A DNA stretch of 64,000 nt from an uncultured Clostridia bacterium (lineage in GTDB: Bacteria > Bacillota > Clostridia > TANB77 > CAG-508): assembly GCA_948896235.1 (NCBI GenBank), contig CAQUUC010000003.1, positions 62,001 through 126,000 on the forward strand, written 5' to 3'. Of the stretch, positions 1-7,921 are shown piece after piece. The position numbers and the translations under genes were made by a program. The notes beneath the pieces are model-generated. The model ran no database searches and had not been told where the DNA came from. It saw nothing but the letters and a program-made list of their open reading frames with translations. The stretch's first letter is position 1; each line of letters opens with the position of its first letter.

Positions 1-16
1 CTGTATATATGTATTT

Positions 17-109
17 TCATTCTTCATCATCCTTTGCTACTTGTAATAAACACATAAGTGAAATTCCTATAAATGCTCCTATAAATAAACCTAATACAAA
101 CTTAATCAT
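17..109 (-). CDS. DUF3789-like small phage membrane protein
   Basis: A 30-residue protein with one hydrophobic segment (FVLGLFIGAFIGISLMCLL) and an acidic end (DDEE). This is the plan of the DUF3789 phage family; function is unknown. An AGGTG ribosome site lies just upstream. Its TGA overlaps an ATG at 18-20, the start of a further gene running off the left edge of the window. Confidence 0.65.
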   Translation of the reverse strand: MIKFVLGLFIGAFIGISLMCLLQVAKDDEE

Positions 110-118
110 TAGTAACAC

Positions 119-361
119 CTACTTTCCATATACTTGGTACATATAAACTGTTTCTCTTAACGAATCTAATTCAATAAATTGTTCATCAATCTTGTCTTGT
201 TTTTCTTCTATTACTTTTTCTAATTCTTCAATATGTTTTTTGCTTTCTAGATTCATAGAAAAACATCCTAACAAAAATGATATTATAAATATAATTAATA
301 TCCATATTATTTTGTTAATTTCTTCGCTTTTTCTAGTAAGTTCCTTATCATAAAACTTCAT
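119..361 (-). CDS. small membrane-anchored coiled-coil phage protein
   Basis: About 80 residues. The start at 361 follows AAAGGTAGGGATACGA; a longer frame to 403 would run into the upstream gene. One transmembrane helix spans about residues 17-35, then a charged heptad-rich stretch (EELEKVIEEKQDKIDEQ) is probably a coiled coil. No family recognised. The position among small prophage genes suggests an accessory role. Confidence 0.6.
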   Translation of the reverse strand: MKFYDKELTRKSEEINKIIWILIIFIISFLLGCFSMNLESKKHIEELEKVIEEKQDKIDEQFIELDSLRETVYMYQVYGK

Positions 362-369
362 TCGTATCC

Positions 370-564
370 CTACCTTTCTATAAATTTTTTTCCATTGCAC
401 CACATATAATCTTTAGTTGGACAAAACTCATCATACACATAAGCAAATTCATCGTGTTCATCGCAATACATATCTCCATGTTCTTGGTACATACAATTTA
501 TGCAATTTTCACAGGTTACTATTGTTTTGTTTTTATGTCTTTTTCTTTGAACTGGTTTTCCCAT
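370..564 (-). CDS. cysteine-rich small phage protein
   Basis: 64 residues with a CENCINC cluster, a later C-D-E-H and further cysteines, suggesting a structural zinc site. Highly charged with no membrane segment. Its stop lies inside the ribosome binding site of the next gene, so it is part of the same transcript. Function not recognised. Confidence 0.6.
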   Translation of the reverse strand: MGKPVQRKRHKNKTIVTCENCINCMYQEHGDMYCDEHDEFAYVYDEFCPTKDYMWCNGKKFIER

Positions 565-572
565 TGTTTCAT

Positions 573-1109
573 TTACTCCTTTTCTATTAATTCATCTGCC
601 CAATATAACTGATACATTGGTCTTTTTACTTTTTTATTGCAGTAATCACTTACTGTTTGCCTGCTTATAAACAAATTATTTGCAGCATCTCTTGTTCCCT
701 TGTAAATTTTTTCTATAATTCCATCACTATCAAGCATTACTACACTTTTTCTACAAGACTGCCATCCTGTTCTTTTTCCCGCTTCTGATCTGGTTGTAAT
801 TTCTAAGTTTGATAATTGATTATCTGATATTATGCCATTTTTATGATATACAACTTCATCATCATTTAATTTTCTAACAAAAGATTCAACAACTAACTTG
901 CCCACATTATAATCTTTTCCGATCCCTGCAATTGTTAATTTAATTATCTGTAAAGATCCTTTTCTAAATGTTTTTAAATATCTATAGTTATATTTATATA
1001 GTTTTCTAAACCTTCCATAATTGCTCACTTCATATTTTGAATTCAGTATCTTTTTCCATATCTCATCTTTATATATTTTTTCTTTCTCACTTATTGGTTT
1101 TATCATCAT
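573..1109 (-). CDS. NUMOD4/HNH-type phage endonuclease
   Basis: 178 residues. The N-terminus (EIWKKI..YEVSNYGRFRK) matches the NUMOD4 motif. The middle (VVYHKNGIISDNQLSNLEI) matches the HNH_3 core, where family members have DHxxGxxxxNxxxNL. The C-terminus (SRQTVSDYCNKK) looks like a NUMOD1-type helix-turn-helix. Such proteins are free-standing homing endonucleases common in phages. The first HNH histidine region is slightly altered (YHKNG), so activity is uncertain. Confidence 0.75.
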   Translation of the reverse strand: MMIKPISEKEKIYKDEIWKKILNSKYEVSNYGRFRKLYKYNYRYLKTFRKGSLQIIKLTIAGIGKDYNVGKLVVESFVRKLNDDEVVYHKNGIISDNQLSNLEITTRSEAGKRTGWQSCRKSVVMLDSDGIIEKIYKGTRDAANNLFISRQTVSDYCNKKVKRPMYQLYWADELIEKE

Positions 1110-1128
1110 TTTTTTCCTTTATGTATTT

Positions 1129-1356
1129 TTAATATTTACCTGTATCATTGCCATAATTTTGTTCTGTTTTTTCAATAAATTCTCTCATTGACTGCACTAC
1201 ATCTTCTCTATTAGCATTTGATACATACATCATTTGTCCTGGATGTCCAAATACAAAACTCAAAACAATAAAACCAAAACCCTCTGGTAATTCATCATTT
1301 ACTTTTTTGGCAATTCTTTGCATTTTACCTTTTACAATTTCCTCTTCGTTTTCCAC
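1129..1356 (-). CDS. conserved phage protein, unknown function
   Basis: 75 residues, GTG start after AGGAGGAATAAAA. The sequence (GFGFIVLSFVFGHPGQMMYVSN) recalls small proteins often seen in early regions of Firmicutes phages, but I cannot assign a function. It sits 2 bases from the DUF1064 gene. Confidence 0.6.
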   Translation of the reverse strand: MENEEEIVKGKMQRIAKKVNDELPEGFGFIVLSFVFGHPGQMMYVSNANREDVVQSMREFIEKTEQNYGNDTGKY

Positions 1357-1358
1357 TT

Positions 1359-1736
1359 TTATTCCTCCTTTATCTTTAAATTGTATTTATCCTCAAATAC
1401 TTTCTTTTTTGCTATATATTCTTTTGTTTTAAACCCTTTCGTATCAATTATTTCTGCTGTACCATCATTATGAAACACTATAAAATCTGCCTTATACTTT
1501 AATCCTGGTGCTAGTATAAATATAGGCTGCAAACAAAAACCTTTGATGTCTCCGCCTTGCAGCCTCAATTTTAATTCGCAATAATAATCCGCCTCTTTTT
1601 TGCTATCGAATGTTTGTCCATCTACAGATGTTTTTACTGCACCATATTTACTTCTTCCACCATCTAAAACTTTCTTTCCTTTACCTTGTAAATATTCCTT
1701 ATACTTTTCAATATTCCAATGCTCTTGATTGTTCAC
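1359..1736 (-). CDS. DUF1064 family phage nuclease-like protein
   Basis: 125 residues. The signature SVDGQTFDSKKEADYYCELK and the later KADFIVFHNDGTAEIIDTKGF are diagnostic of DUF1064. This family has the look of a PD-(D/E)XK fold, with the acidic pair in ADF..EIIDTKG as candidate catalytic residues. A close paralogue lies at 14497-14850, outside the integrase. GTG start preceded by GGAGG. Confidence 0.8.
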   Translation of the reverse strand: MNNQEHWNIEKYKEYLQGKGKKVLDGGRSKYGAVKTSVDGQTFDSKKEADYYCELKLRLQGGDIKGFCLQPIFILAPGLKYKADFIVFHNDGTAEIIDTKGFKTKEYIAKKKVFEDKYNLKIKEE

Positions 1737-1998
1737 TTTGTAATAATCCTCCTAATGTTTTTATTTCTTTCATGACCTCTTCTGCTGTTAAATATCCTTT
1801 TACTTCGTTCTCTATAAATGATGCCATTATTTCCAATAGTCCTCTATTTCCACCATAAGAAAATGGATGACTTATTACAGATATTTCATAATCTTTATAG
1901 TCTATATCTATACCATCATTTTCTCCAATAATTGATTTATTTGTATAATCTATATTGTTTTTTTCCAATAATTCTCTTAATTTGTTTAATTCTTTCAT
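1708..1998 (-). CDS. hypothetical phage protein
   Basis: 96 residues, soluble, no recognised domain. The middle (DIDYKDYEISVISHPFSYGGNRGLLEIM) looks like a small alpha/beta protein. It overlaps the start of the DUF1064 gene by 29 bases, implying coupled translation. Confidence 0.55.
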   Translation of the reverse strand: MKELNKLRELLEKNNIDYTNKSIIGENDGIDIDYKDYEISVISHPFSYGGNRGLLEIMASFIENEVKGYLTAEEVMKEIKTLGGLLQSEQSRALEY

Positions 1999-2007
1999 AA
2001 ATCTTTA

Positions 2008-2280
2008 TCACTCCTTTGGCATTTCATATACTTTTGGTGGCATTATAATATCTCTATTTCTATTTTCAAAGAATTGTGCATATTTTCCTATAACTTGCTT
2101 TAATACTTCATTTGCTCTTTGTTCGGACTTATATTTTGCAATAGTATATTGATTGTCACTTGTTGTATTACAAAGTATTTTAAACTTTCCATCATCATCT
2201 TCTAGTGGATCTCCAATCCCTATTATTTCTACGTTATCAAAATTAATTGCTGTATCTCTATCTTGACTTACTATTATCAT
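2008..2280 (-). CDS. hypothetical phage protein
   Basis: 90 residues. Start chosen at 2280 because GGGGGAGGTTTTAGA precedes that ATG. Begins MIIVSQDRDTAINFDNVEI, a pattern common in small phage proteins of unknown role. No catalytic motif seen. Confidence 0.6.
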   Translation of the reverse strand: MIIVSQDRDTAINFDNVEIIGIGDPLEDDDGKFKILCNTTSDNQYTIAKYKSEQRANEVLKQVIGKYAQFFENRNRDIIMPPKVYEMPKE

Positions 2281-2281
2281 T

Positions 2282-2575
2282 CTAAAACCTCCCCCAACTT
2301 TCAACTTGTTTGTATGCTGTTCTCATTCCATTATCTTTATTTAACAAAGGGATAATTTCCTTTATTTCTGGAAATTCTCTTGTTAATGATTCAGCAACAT
2401 CTGTTAATGTTTTTACCATTTGTGCCATTTCAATAGGTCCACCATTTCCTTGAACAATGGATATTGGTGCTTCTTTAAATTTTCTTGTTATTACAACTTC
2501 ACAAGTTAAACAATCATTGTTTTCTTTAATTCTATTTATCCTTTGCATTTCTTGAATTTTTCTATAATCATCCAT
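2282..2575 (-). CDS. hypothetical phage protein
   Basis: 97 residues starting MDDYRKIQEMQRINRIKE after AAGGAGGAATAATTAAT. One cysteine pair region (NDCLTCEV) and helical ends. Packed 5 bases after the next upstream gene. Function not recognised. Confidence 0.55.
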   Translation of the reverse strand: MDDYRKIQEMQRINRIKENNDCLTCEVVITRKFKEAPISIVQGNGGPIEMAQMVKTLTDVAESLTREFPEIKEIIPLLNKDNGMRTAYKQVESWGRF

Positions 2576-2580
2576 ATTAA

Positions 2581-2994
2581 TTATTCCTCCTTCTTTTTCT
2601 TTGCACATTTTAAATTTTGTAATACTCTTGGCGTATATTGTCTATTTTCTTGATTACTTTTTAATGTTTCTATGTTTTTTATAGTTATATCTGTTTCAGC
2701 ACAAATTCCTTTTGTTATAAATTTACTTACATAAGGTCTTATTGTACTTATTAAATCTATTTTGTCTTTTATTATTCTTCTTTCCTGTAATACTTTCTTT
2801 TCCATTTTGTATATTTTCATAATTTCTATTGCATTTAATTCACTAAATTCTATTTCGTGTCGTATATCACAAAATTCTGCTTCTTTATTAGATAGTTCTG
2901 TTATTAATCTTCTTTCTGTTTCTTCTAGGTTGAAGAAAAAATCTTTTATATTTTTTAGTAATTCTAATGACTGTTGCATATCTTCAATTACCAT
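2581..2994 (-). CDS. hypothetical helical phage protein
   Basis: 137 residues, mostly charged helix (EETERRLITELSNKEAEFCD, KMEKKVLQERRIIKDKIDL), likely a coiled coil. It resembles phage proteins placed between DNA-metabolism genes and late regulators, but no family could be named with confidence. Confidence 0.55.
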   Translation of the reverse strand: MVIEDMQQSLELLKNIKDFFFNLEETERRLITELSNKEAEFCDIRHEIEFSELNAIEIMKIYKMEKKVLQERRIIKDKIDLISTIRPYVSKFITKGICAETDITIKNIETLKSNQENRQYTPRVLQNLKCAKKKKEE

Positions 2995-3050
2995 AATTTT
3001 TCCACCTTTCCTTCGTATATTTTTTTATAGGTTGTGTTTGTTTCTAAAAT

Positions 3051-3503
3051 TTACTGTTTCCATTTAGGCATATCCTCATAATACTTTATCAACTCCATTA
3101 AATCTTCTGATTCTTTTCCCTTTCTAAAACCTACCATTATATTTGGCGGCGTTGGTATCTCTTTATCAATAGGTCTCCAAATATGTAAGCAATACTGCAT
3201 ATTATTAACATAATTTTCTTTTTTTGGATGTATTTGCATACATACTTCGTCATCTTTCCAAAATATATCCTTCATGAAACACATTTGATCCCATGTTGGT
3301 GTCTTTATTGGTGTAGAAACACTTAAATGTTCAAATCCACACCCCCAACTAAAAATGAAATGCAATGTTTTATCAATATCATTTATTACTTTAACTTTTC
3401 CATTTTTGTATTCAATTGGAAATACTGAACCACCAAACCCATCTGGTCCTTCCCTTTTTATAACTATTCCTGGAGTTCTTTTAATTTCTTCTATGTCTTT
3501 CAT
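3051..3503 (-). CDS. DUF7694-like phage protein
   Basis: 150 residues starting MKDIEEIKRTPG. The start at 3503 is set by GTAGGAGGAAAACAAT directly upstream; the longer open frame to 3602 is overlap with the preceding gene. The core (SWGCGFEHLSVSTPIKTPTW and QMCFMKDIFWKDDEVCMQIH) matches the small phage family often labelled DUF7694. Function unknown. Confidence 0.7.
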   Translation of the reverse strand: MKDIEEIKRTPGIVIKREGPDGFGGSVFPIEYKNGKVKVINDIDKTLHFIFSWGCGFEHLSVSTPIKTPTWDQMCFMKDIFWKDDEVCMQIHPKKENYVNNMQYCLHIWRPIDKEIPTPPNIMVGFRKGKESEDLMELIKYYEDMPKWKQ

Positions 3504-3516
3504 TATTGTTTTCCTC

Positions 3517-3697
3517 CTACATACTAATGTGCATTCCTGTTCTAGTTTTAAATAAATCACAATATTCAAATAGTCCGAGTTTGTTTTCCTTTTAATAAAC
3601 AATGTGGAAATTCACTATTTAACGTAGGAACACACCATTCACAATTTTCGCAAGTTTTTAATTTTCTAGAAATTAATTCATCTTCCTTTATGGCCAT
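3517..3697 (-). CDS. cysteine-rich small phage protein read through a CGGN shift
   Basis: Starts at 3697 after GGAGGATAAATAA. In the zero frame it gives 43 residues (CENCEWC, HCLLKGKQT then R-T-I-stop). Skipping one C at 3577 gives 59 residues continuing GLFEYCDLFKTRTG and ending in TAG at 3517-3519, directly before the GAGG of the next gene. The longer reading adds another cysteine to the metal-site-like pattern and gives ideal operon spacing. Function unknown. Confidence 0.6.
3574..3577 (-). other. CGGN shift site 1 (ACT-C-GGA)
   Basis: Extra C at 3577 before a GGA glycine codon in the cysteine-rich small gene. The zero frame reads CGG then stops three codons later; the +1 frame runs to the next gene's ribosome site. 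Confidence 0.55.
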
Positions 3698-3701
3698 TTA
3701 T

Positions 3702-4698
3702 TTATCCTCCTTCATAGGTAGATATTTCATCCATTATTGTATCTGCATCATATTGCTGACTTAATTCAGTTTGATCTAATGCTGACAATACACATTTTTT
3801 AAAATATGCTTTTGGTATTTGTATTCTTGACTTTGTATTTGCAATAGCGAAATTCTTTAATGCATAACATAATTTTTTAGAATTTATTTCCTGTATTCTT
3901 TCTCTTGTATCTGGATGCATATACATTTCTTTTAAGATTTCGGTTATTTCAATTGCAAGTTCTGTGGAAAAAATGTGCATTTCACAATTGTTTATAAGTC
4001 TTTCAAATTCCATCTTTTCAGTCTCATCCATCATCTCATCTAATGTTTTATTTTCTTTCGGTTTTTGATTAGAAGGATAGATTGATTTCATTTCTTTTAT
4101 TTTAATTTTATTTAATTTAATTTGATTTGATTTATTTTGATTTAATTTGTTATTTTTTGCTATAACATTGTTATATTTTTTTATAGCATTTGTTATAACT
4201 TTGTTATTCTTTTTTGATAACATTGTTATAATTTTGTTATTTTTACTTATACCTTTTATTTTTTTGTTAGGTTTTGTTATAACTTTGTTATTACTTTGCT
4301 TATTTCCCCATCTATTTTGCATTGCTTTTTTTCCTGCTTCACTTCTTTTTTCTTTTAATGCTTCGTATTTTTCCATTCTTCTTAATAAACTTGCTGACCA
4401 AAAGCACTTATTATCAGTATTAAATAGTCCATTTCCACTTTCCCCATCTGTATATTCAGTTATGCAATCATTTAAATACTCTTGAATATCAATACTTGTT
4501 CCTGTTTGCATTTTTATTGCCCTATATGTAGTTTTGTTGAGAGGCAACTTATATGTAGATTCATTTCTTAACATTTCTAATATGGCCCAATATAATCCAT
4601 ATCCGTTCTAATCCATAATCACATCTCATTGCAAGTATTTTTGGATCTGATAATGCATTTGCATCGTGACTAAAATAATAAACATCTTTACTTGCCAT
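3702..4698 (-). CDS. DUF4373 phage replication protein, read through a CGGN shift
   Basis: 331 residues if one C at 4605 is skipped. The N-terminus (MASKDVYYFSHDANALSDPK..DYGLE then GYGLYWAILEMLRNES) is the Lin1244/Lin1753-like DUF4373 domain found in phage replisome-organiser proteins. A lysine/asparagine-rich linker at about residues 135-205 has repeated NKVIT units, followed by a helical C-terminal domain. The ATG at 4698 overlaps the upstream gene's stop by 11 bases. Without the shift, the 290-codon frame starting at 4574 would lack the domain start. Inferred role: loading the helicase or initiating prophage replication. Confidence 0.75.
4140..4300 (-). repeat. AT-rich coding repeat, NKVIT units
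   Basis: Several imperfect copies of a unit like gttataactttgttatt encode NNKVIT, NKIIT, NNKVITN and NNVIAKNN in the linker of the DUF4373 protein. Units keep the reading frame. A slippage-prone flexible linker is the simplest reading. Confidence 0.6.
4602..4605 (-). other. CGGN shift site 2 (GAA-C-GGA)
   Basis: Extra C at 4605 before GGA. Removal joins DYGLE to GYGLYWAILEML, the usual DUF4373 sequence. Confidence 0.7.
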
Positions 4699-5011
4699 TG
4701 TTACCTCTCCTTTCTTTTATAATAGCTTCAACAGAGACTTGTTGATTCTTATATACATCATTTAAATACTTCTTTTCACATATAGGTCCAAATCCCTTTT
4801 GAATACTTTTCCATGTCTTCAGTTCTTTTCCACACATTCTACAATTGAATGTTCTATCTTGTATATCTGGACACTTTTTCAATGCTTTTATTGCAAGATT
4901 AATGGCTTTTATATCATTTAAATAAATTTCATCAGAATCATCATTTTGTATAAAACTAAGCCTGTCTCTTTTTAGTTCTTCTAATTGAGTTATTGCTTTT
5001 ATACTGTTCAT
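4688..5011 (-). CDS. DUF6011-like zinc-finger phage protein
   Basis: 107 residues; start at 5011 set by GGAGGTTTAT. The C-terminal half has CRMCGKELKTWKSIQKGFGP followed by I-C, the C-x2-C-G..S..G-x-GP-x-C signature of DUF6011 zinc fingers. The N-terminus is helical. Located between the replication gene and an MBL gene in the early phage operon. Confidence 0.7.
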   Translation of the reverse strand: MNSIKAITQLEELKRDRLSFIQNDDSDEIYLNDIKAINLAIKALKKCPDIQDRTFNCRMCGKELKTWKSIQKGFGPICEKKYLNDVYKNQQVSVEAIIKERRGNNGK

Positions 5012-5022
5012 ATAAACCTCCA

Positions 5023-5766
5023 TTAAAATGGATATAACTTTAGTTCTAGATTCAATCCTGGTTTTGCTATTGTTGTATTTATATTTGTTTCTTCATATAC
5101 TTTGCTTTGCATTATATTTTGATTTGAATTTGTATCTGATAAATGGCATAGTATAATATTTTTTACATAACTTAAGTCATTAGATTTTAAGAATTTTATT
5201 ACATTATCTAAACTAAAATGACTTTCTAATAATCTTGTATATCTAGTCTTATTTATTACTCCATTTTTTGCATTTTCTTTTGCTATTTCCTTATTGTAGT
5301 TACATTCCAAAAGTAAATAATTTAATTTATTAAATTTATATTTAATATAATATGTATCAGTGGCATACATAAGTTTTTCGCCAGTTAGTTTATATTGAAT
5401 TAAAAATCCCAATGGCTCTGCAGCATCATGTTGAGTATCAAATGGAAGTATTATAAAATTTCCAATTTCAAATTGTCGCAATGCTTTAATAATTTTAAAT
5501 CTGTGCCCAGTTAAATTTTGTTTTTTTAATGTCCCTTCAGATGCATATATATCTATTCCATATAAAGCAAAATTTGAGGCATACTTTAAATGATCCATAT
5601 GTTCATGAGTTATTAATACTCCTTCAATTCCATTAAAATTGAAATTTAATTCTTTTTGAACAATTTTAAAATTAACACCTGCATCTAATATTAATTTTTC
5701 ATTGTCATTTGCCTCTATTAGATAGCAGTTGCCACTTGAACTGCTACCTAATACTTTTAATTTCAC
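5023..5766 (-). CDS. phage metallo-beta-lactamase fold hydrolase
   Basis: 247 residues with the MBL core: N-terminal strand KLKVLGSSSSGNCYLIE, metal motif THEHMDH at about residues 53-59, later D-T-Q-H-D, A-T-D-T and C-H-L-S. Resembles YycJ-like nuclease-related proteins. The GTG start overlaps the recT stop (TAGTG), so translation is coupled. A role in DNA recombination or repair is inferred from the RecT/Gp157/SMC-like neighbours. Confidence 0.8.
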   Translation of the reverse strand: MKLKVLGSSSSGNCYLIEANDNEKLILDAGVNFKIVQKELNFNFNGIEGVLITHEHMDHLKYASNFALYGIDIYASEGTLKKQNLTGHRFKIIKALRQFEIGNFIILPFDTQHDAAEPLGFLIQYKLTGEKLMYATDTYYIKYKFNKLNYLLLECNYNKEIAKENAKNGVINKTRYTRLLESHFSLDNVIKFLKSNDLSYVKNIILCHLSDTNSNQNIMQSKVYEETNINTTIAKPGLNLELKLYPF

Positions 5767-6791
5767 TAAAATGCTGGCCTTTCATTTTGTTTTGTAGTTT
5801 CTTCGACATTTGTTTCTGCAGATGCATTTTCTTCAATGTCTTGTATTTCTCCAGTTTCAATATCTATTAATTCTTTGTTTGCATTTTCTTCTATTTCTTC
5901 AGCAACTTGTCCTTCTATTACATTTTCATAAGTATTTTCATTAGTTTCTATAACATATGCGTAACTTTCATTTACTTTTTTAGGATCTATTGCAACAGCA
6001 TTATATGTTGCTCTAGCAATAGTTTTTCTAGCCATCTCTTCATACCAACCATCAATTTTTTCTTTTCCAACCTTTTTGCCATTCTCCCATTTGTCTTTTT
6101 CTCCCCCCCAGAATTCAGCTGCTGCATATGCTGGTTTCCTTTTATCAATATCTTTTTTAGAAAGGGTTATTATTTTATTTCTTGATTCGTCAACATATTG
6201 TATATATCCAAATCCACCTATTATTTCTCCTCTATCAAATGGATTTTTAATTATAAAATTGTATCTAGTAATATTATCTTTATTTACTATTTCAAAAACA
6301 TCATTTGAATATATTAGTTCGACAATTATATTTCTAATTGGATATAATGATAATTGCGTTGCAATATATTCAAGTCCTTTATATCCTTTTAAAAATCCAA
6401 TATCATATTTTTGAGTTTTATTGTTTTTATATGGTATTGCATTTAAATGGTTAGGTATTTGCATATCCAATCCTAGTTTTGCATGATGTACAACCGCTAT
6501 TGCTAAATCATTCATATTAACATTTTGCCAAGTAATTGGAAGATTATTTTTATCATCTTCTTTGGTTGATTTCCAACTATTTTTATTTACTCTTGCTTCC
6601 TCAGCTTTTTTCAATGCATTGTCAATTCCTATGAAATACCCTCTTATAAGTTGTTTTTGATATTCATTTAAGTTTAATGCTCCAATATTACCTTGAAATT
6701 CTTTCATTACCATTCCAGTAAATCTCTCACTTGCTGTTAATTCTTGCTTTTGTATTTCTGTTTGTTCTTTTTTCACCAATTCATTACTCAT
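5766..6791 (-). CDS. recT: RecT family single-strand annealing protein
   Basis: 341 residues starting MSNELVKKEQ at 6791 after AAGGAGGCTAAATAAT. RecT family features: NLNEYQKQLIRGYFIGID, AVVHHAKLGLDMQIPNHLN, F-L-K-G-Y-K-G-L, and the C-terminal EEMARKTIARATYNA. It anneals complementary strands during phage recombination. The tail after about residue 290 is acidic (VAEEIEENANKELIDIETGE), perhaps a protein-interaction tail. Usually paired with an exonuclease; none is obvious, though the MBL protein is adjacent. Confidence 0.92.
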   Translation of the reverse strand: MSNELVKKEQTEIQKQELTASERFTGMVMKEFQGNIGALNLNEYQKQLIRGYFIGIDNALKKAEEARVNKNSWKSTKEDDKNNLPITWQNVNMNDLAIAVVHHAKLGLDMQIPNHLNAIPYKNNKTQKYDIGFLKGYKGLEYIATQLSLYPIRNIIVELIYSNDVFEIVNKDNITRYNFIIKNPFDRGEIIGGFGYIQYVDESRNKIITLSKKDIDKRKPAYAAAEFWGGEKDKWENGKKVGKEKIDGWYEEMARKTIARATYNAVAIDPKKVNESYAYVIETNENTYENVIEGQVAEEIEENANKELIDIETGEIQDIEENASAETNVEETTKQNERPAF

Positions 6792-6792
6792 A

Positions 6793-7062
6793 TTATTTAG
6801 CCTCCTTAACAATAATTTTCATTCCTGTTTTATCTTCGCCTTCTACTTTTACTATGCAAAAAGCAGGTACACATACTAAATCAATGCCACTAGCAGCTAC
6901 ATATGATCTAGCAACTGCAACGGCCTTCATAGATTGATTTAACGCTCCTGCTCCTATTGCTTGCATTTCTACCCTTCCTTTTTCTTTTATCATTCCTGCT
7001 ATTGCTCCAGCGACAGCATTTGGATTTGATTTACTTGATATTTTTAATATTTCATTATTCAT
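6793..7062 (-). CDS. prophage-encoded SpoVS-like protein
   Basis: 89 residues starting at 7062 after GGAGG. LKISSKSNPNAVAGAIAGMI, MQAIGAGALNQSMKAVAVAR and IDLVCVPAFCIVKVEGEDKT are clear SpoVS (Alba-like dimer) features. A chromosomal copy at 30996-31259 differs at many positions, so this is not a recent duplicate. SpoVS affects septation and spore coat assembly in Bacillus. Its place beside recT suggests a DNA- or RNA-binding phage role or interference with host sporulation; that is inference. Confidence 0.9.
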   Translation of the reverse strand: MNNEILKISSKSNPNAVAGAIAGMIKEKGRVEMQAIGAGALNQSMKAVAVARSYVAASGIDLVCVPAFCIVKVEGEDKTGMKIIVKEAK

Positions 7063-7074
7063 CTTTTTTTCCTC

Positions 7075-7575
7075 CTATTTTATTTTTAAACTTGTCTTAT
7101 CATTGATTATTCTTATTCCTGGTACTATCTCACCAGTATCCTTAAAGTGATTCTTTATTGCCGTTTTATCAACTTGTGTTGTTGTTACTTCTTTCTTAAA
7201 TTCTGATGGTATTTCATCTTCATTTTCTATTTCAATACTCATAGGATTTTTTGTAATTTTCAATTTTCCTAATTCTGTTGGTATTTCTTCTAATCCTAAT
7301 CGTTCCATATTTTCTTTTACATATTGATAAAACTTGTCTAGTTTTTTCTCTCCTTGTTTTCTTATATCTGAAAGCCTTTTTTCTTCTGTCTTCATTGCTT
7401 CTAACAGACTTTCGCTATTTTTTATGTATCCAATAATATTTGAACTTTTATTTTGTAGTTCTAATGCTAATTCATTTCCTAATTCATTGTATTCTTCTTC
7501 TGATAGTTCTCCCTCTTGTGCTTTGTCCATTAATTCTACAAATTTATTCGTTATATTATATAAACTTAAGCTCAT
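7075..7575 (-). CDS. Siphovirus Gp157 family protein
   Basis: 166 residues, start after GAGGTGATATAGA. N-terminal helices (LYNITNKFVELMD, MKTEEKRLSDIRKQGEKKLD) followed by a beta C-terminal part (LGKLKITKNPMSIEI, ATVDKTAIK-like VDKTAIKNHFKDTGEIVPGI) are typical of Gp157. The family was linked to phage resistance in Streptococcus thermophilus; here it is part of the recombination module. Confidence 0.85.
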   Translation of the reverse strand: MSLSLYNITNKFVELMDKAQEGELSEEEYNELGNELALELQNKSSNIIGYIKNSESLLEAMKTEEKRLSDIRKQGEKKLDKFYQYVKENMERLGLEEIPTELGKLKITKNPMSIEIENEDEIPSEFKKEVTTTQVDKTAIKNHFKDTGEIVPGIRIINDKTSLKIK

Positions 7576-7576
7576 T

Positions 7577-7921
7577 CTATATCACCTCAATTTCTTTCCA
7601 CATTTCCAATAAATGTTGTTTTGCTTTCTTTAAATGTTCTTCTATTTCTTTTATGTCTCTTTCAGTTATATTGTGAATTACTGCATGCCATTGTTCATAT
7701 CCATGTCTTTGTAAAGCATGATGTAATTTTAGTGTATATGTTCCAACACGTTCATCTTCTGGATCATCATGAAAATCTATGTCAAACCTAAATAGTAAAT
7801 TATAATCAAAGTCATAATCTAATCCTTCTTTTTTAAAATCTATCCAACTTTCATATTCTGACGTTCTTTGGGATTCCCAACATTCACAATAATAACTATG
7901 ATTTGTTTCTTCTAATTTCAT
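7577..7921 (-). CDS. hypothetical acidic phage protein
   Basis: 114 residues, start after GAGGTGTTATAA. Rich in Trp, His and acidic residues (YYCECWESQRTSEYESW, DFHDDPEDERVG), with a helical C-terminus (KEIEEHLKKAKQHLLEMW). No family recognised. Directly abuts the ATPase gene (1-base spacing). Confidence 0.55.
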   Translation of the reverse strand: MKLEETNHSYYCECWESQRTSEYESWIDFKKEGLDYDFDYNLLFRFDIDFHDDPEDERVGTYTLKLHHALQRHGYEQWHAVIHNITERDIKEIEEHLKKAKQHLLEMWKEIEVI

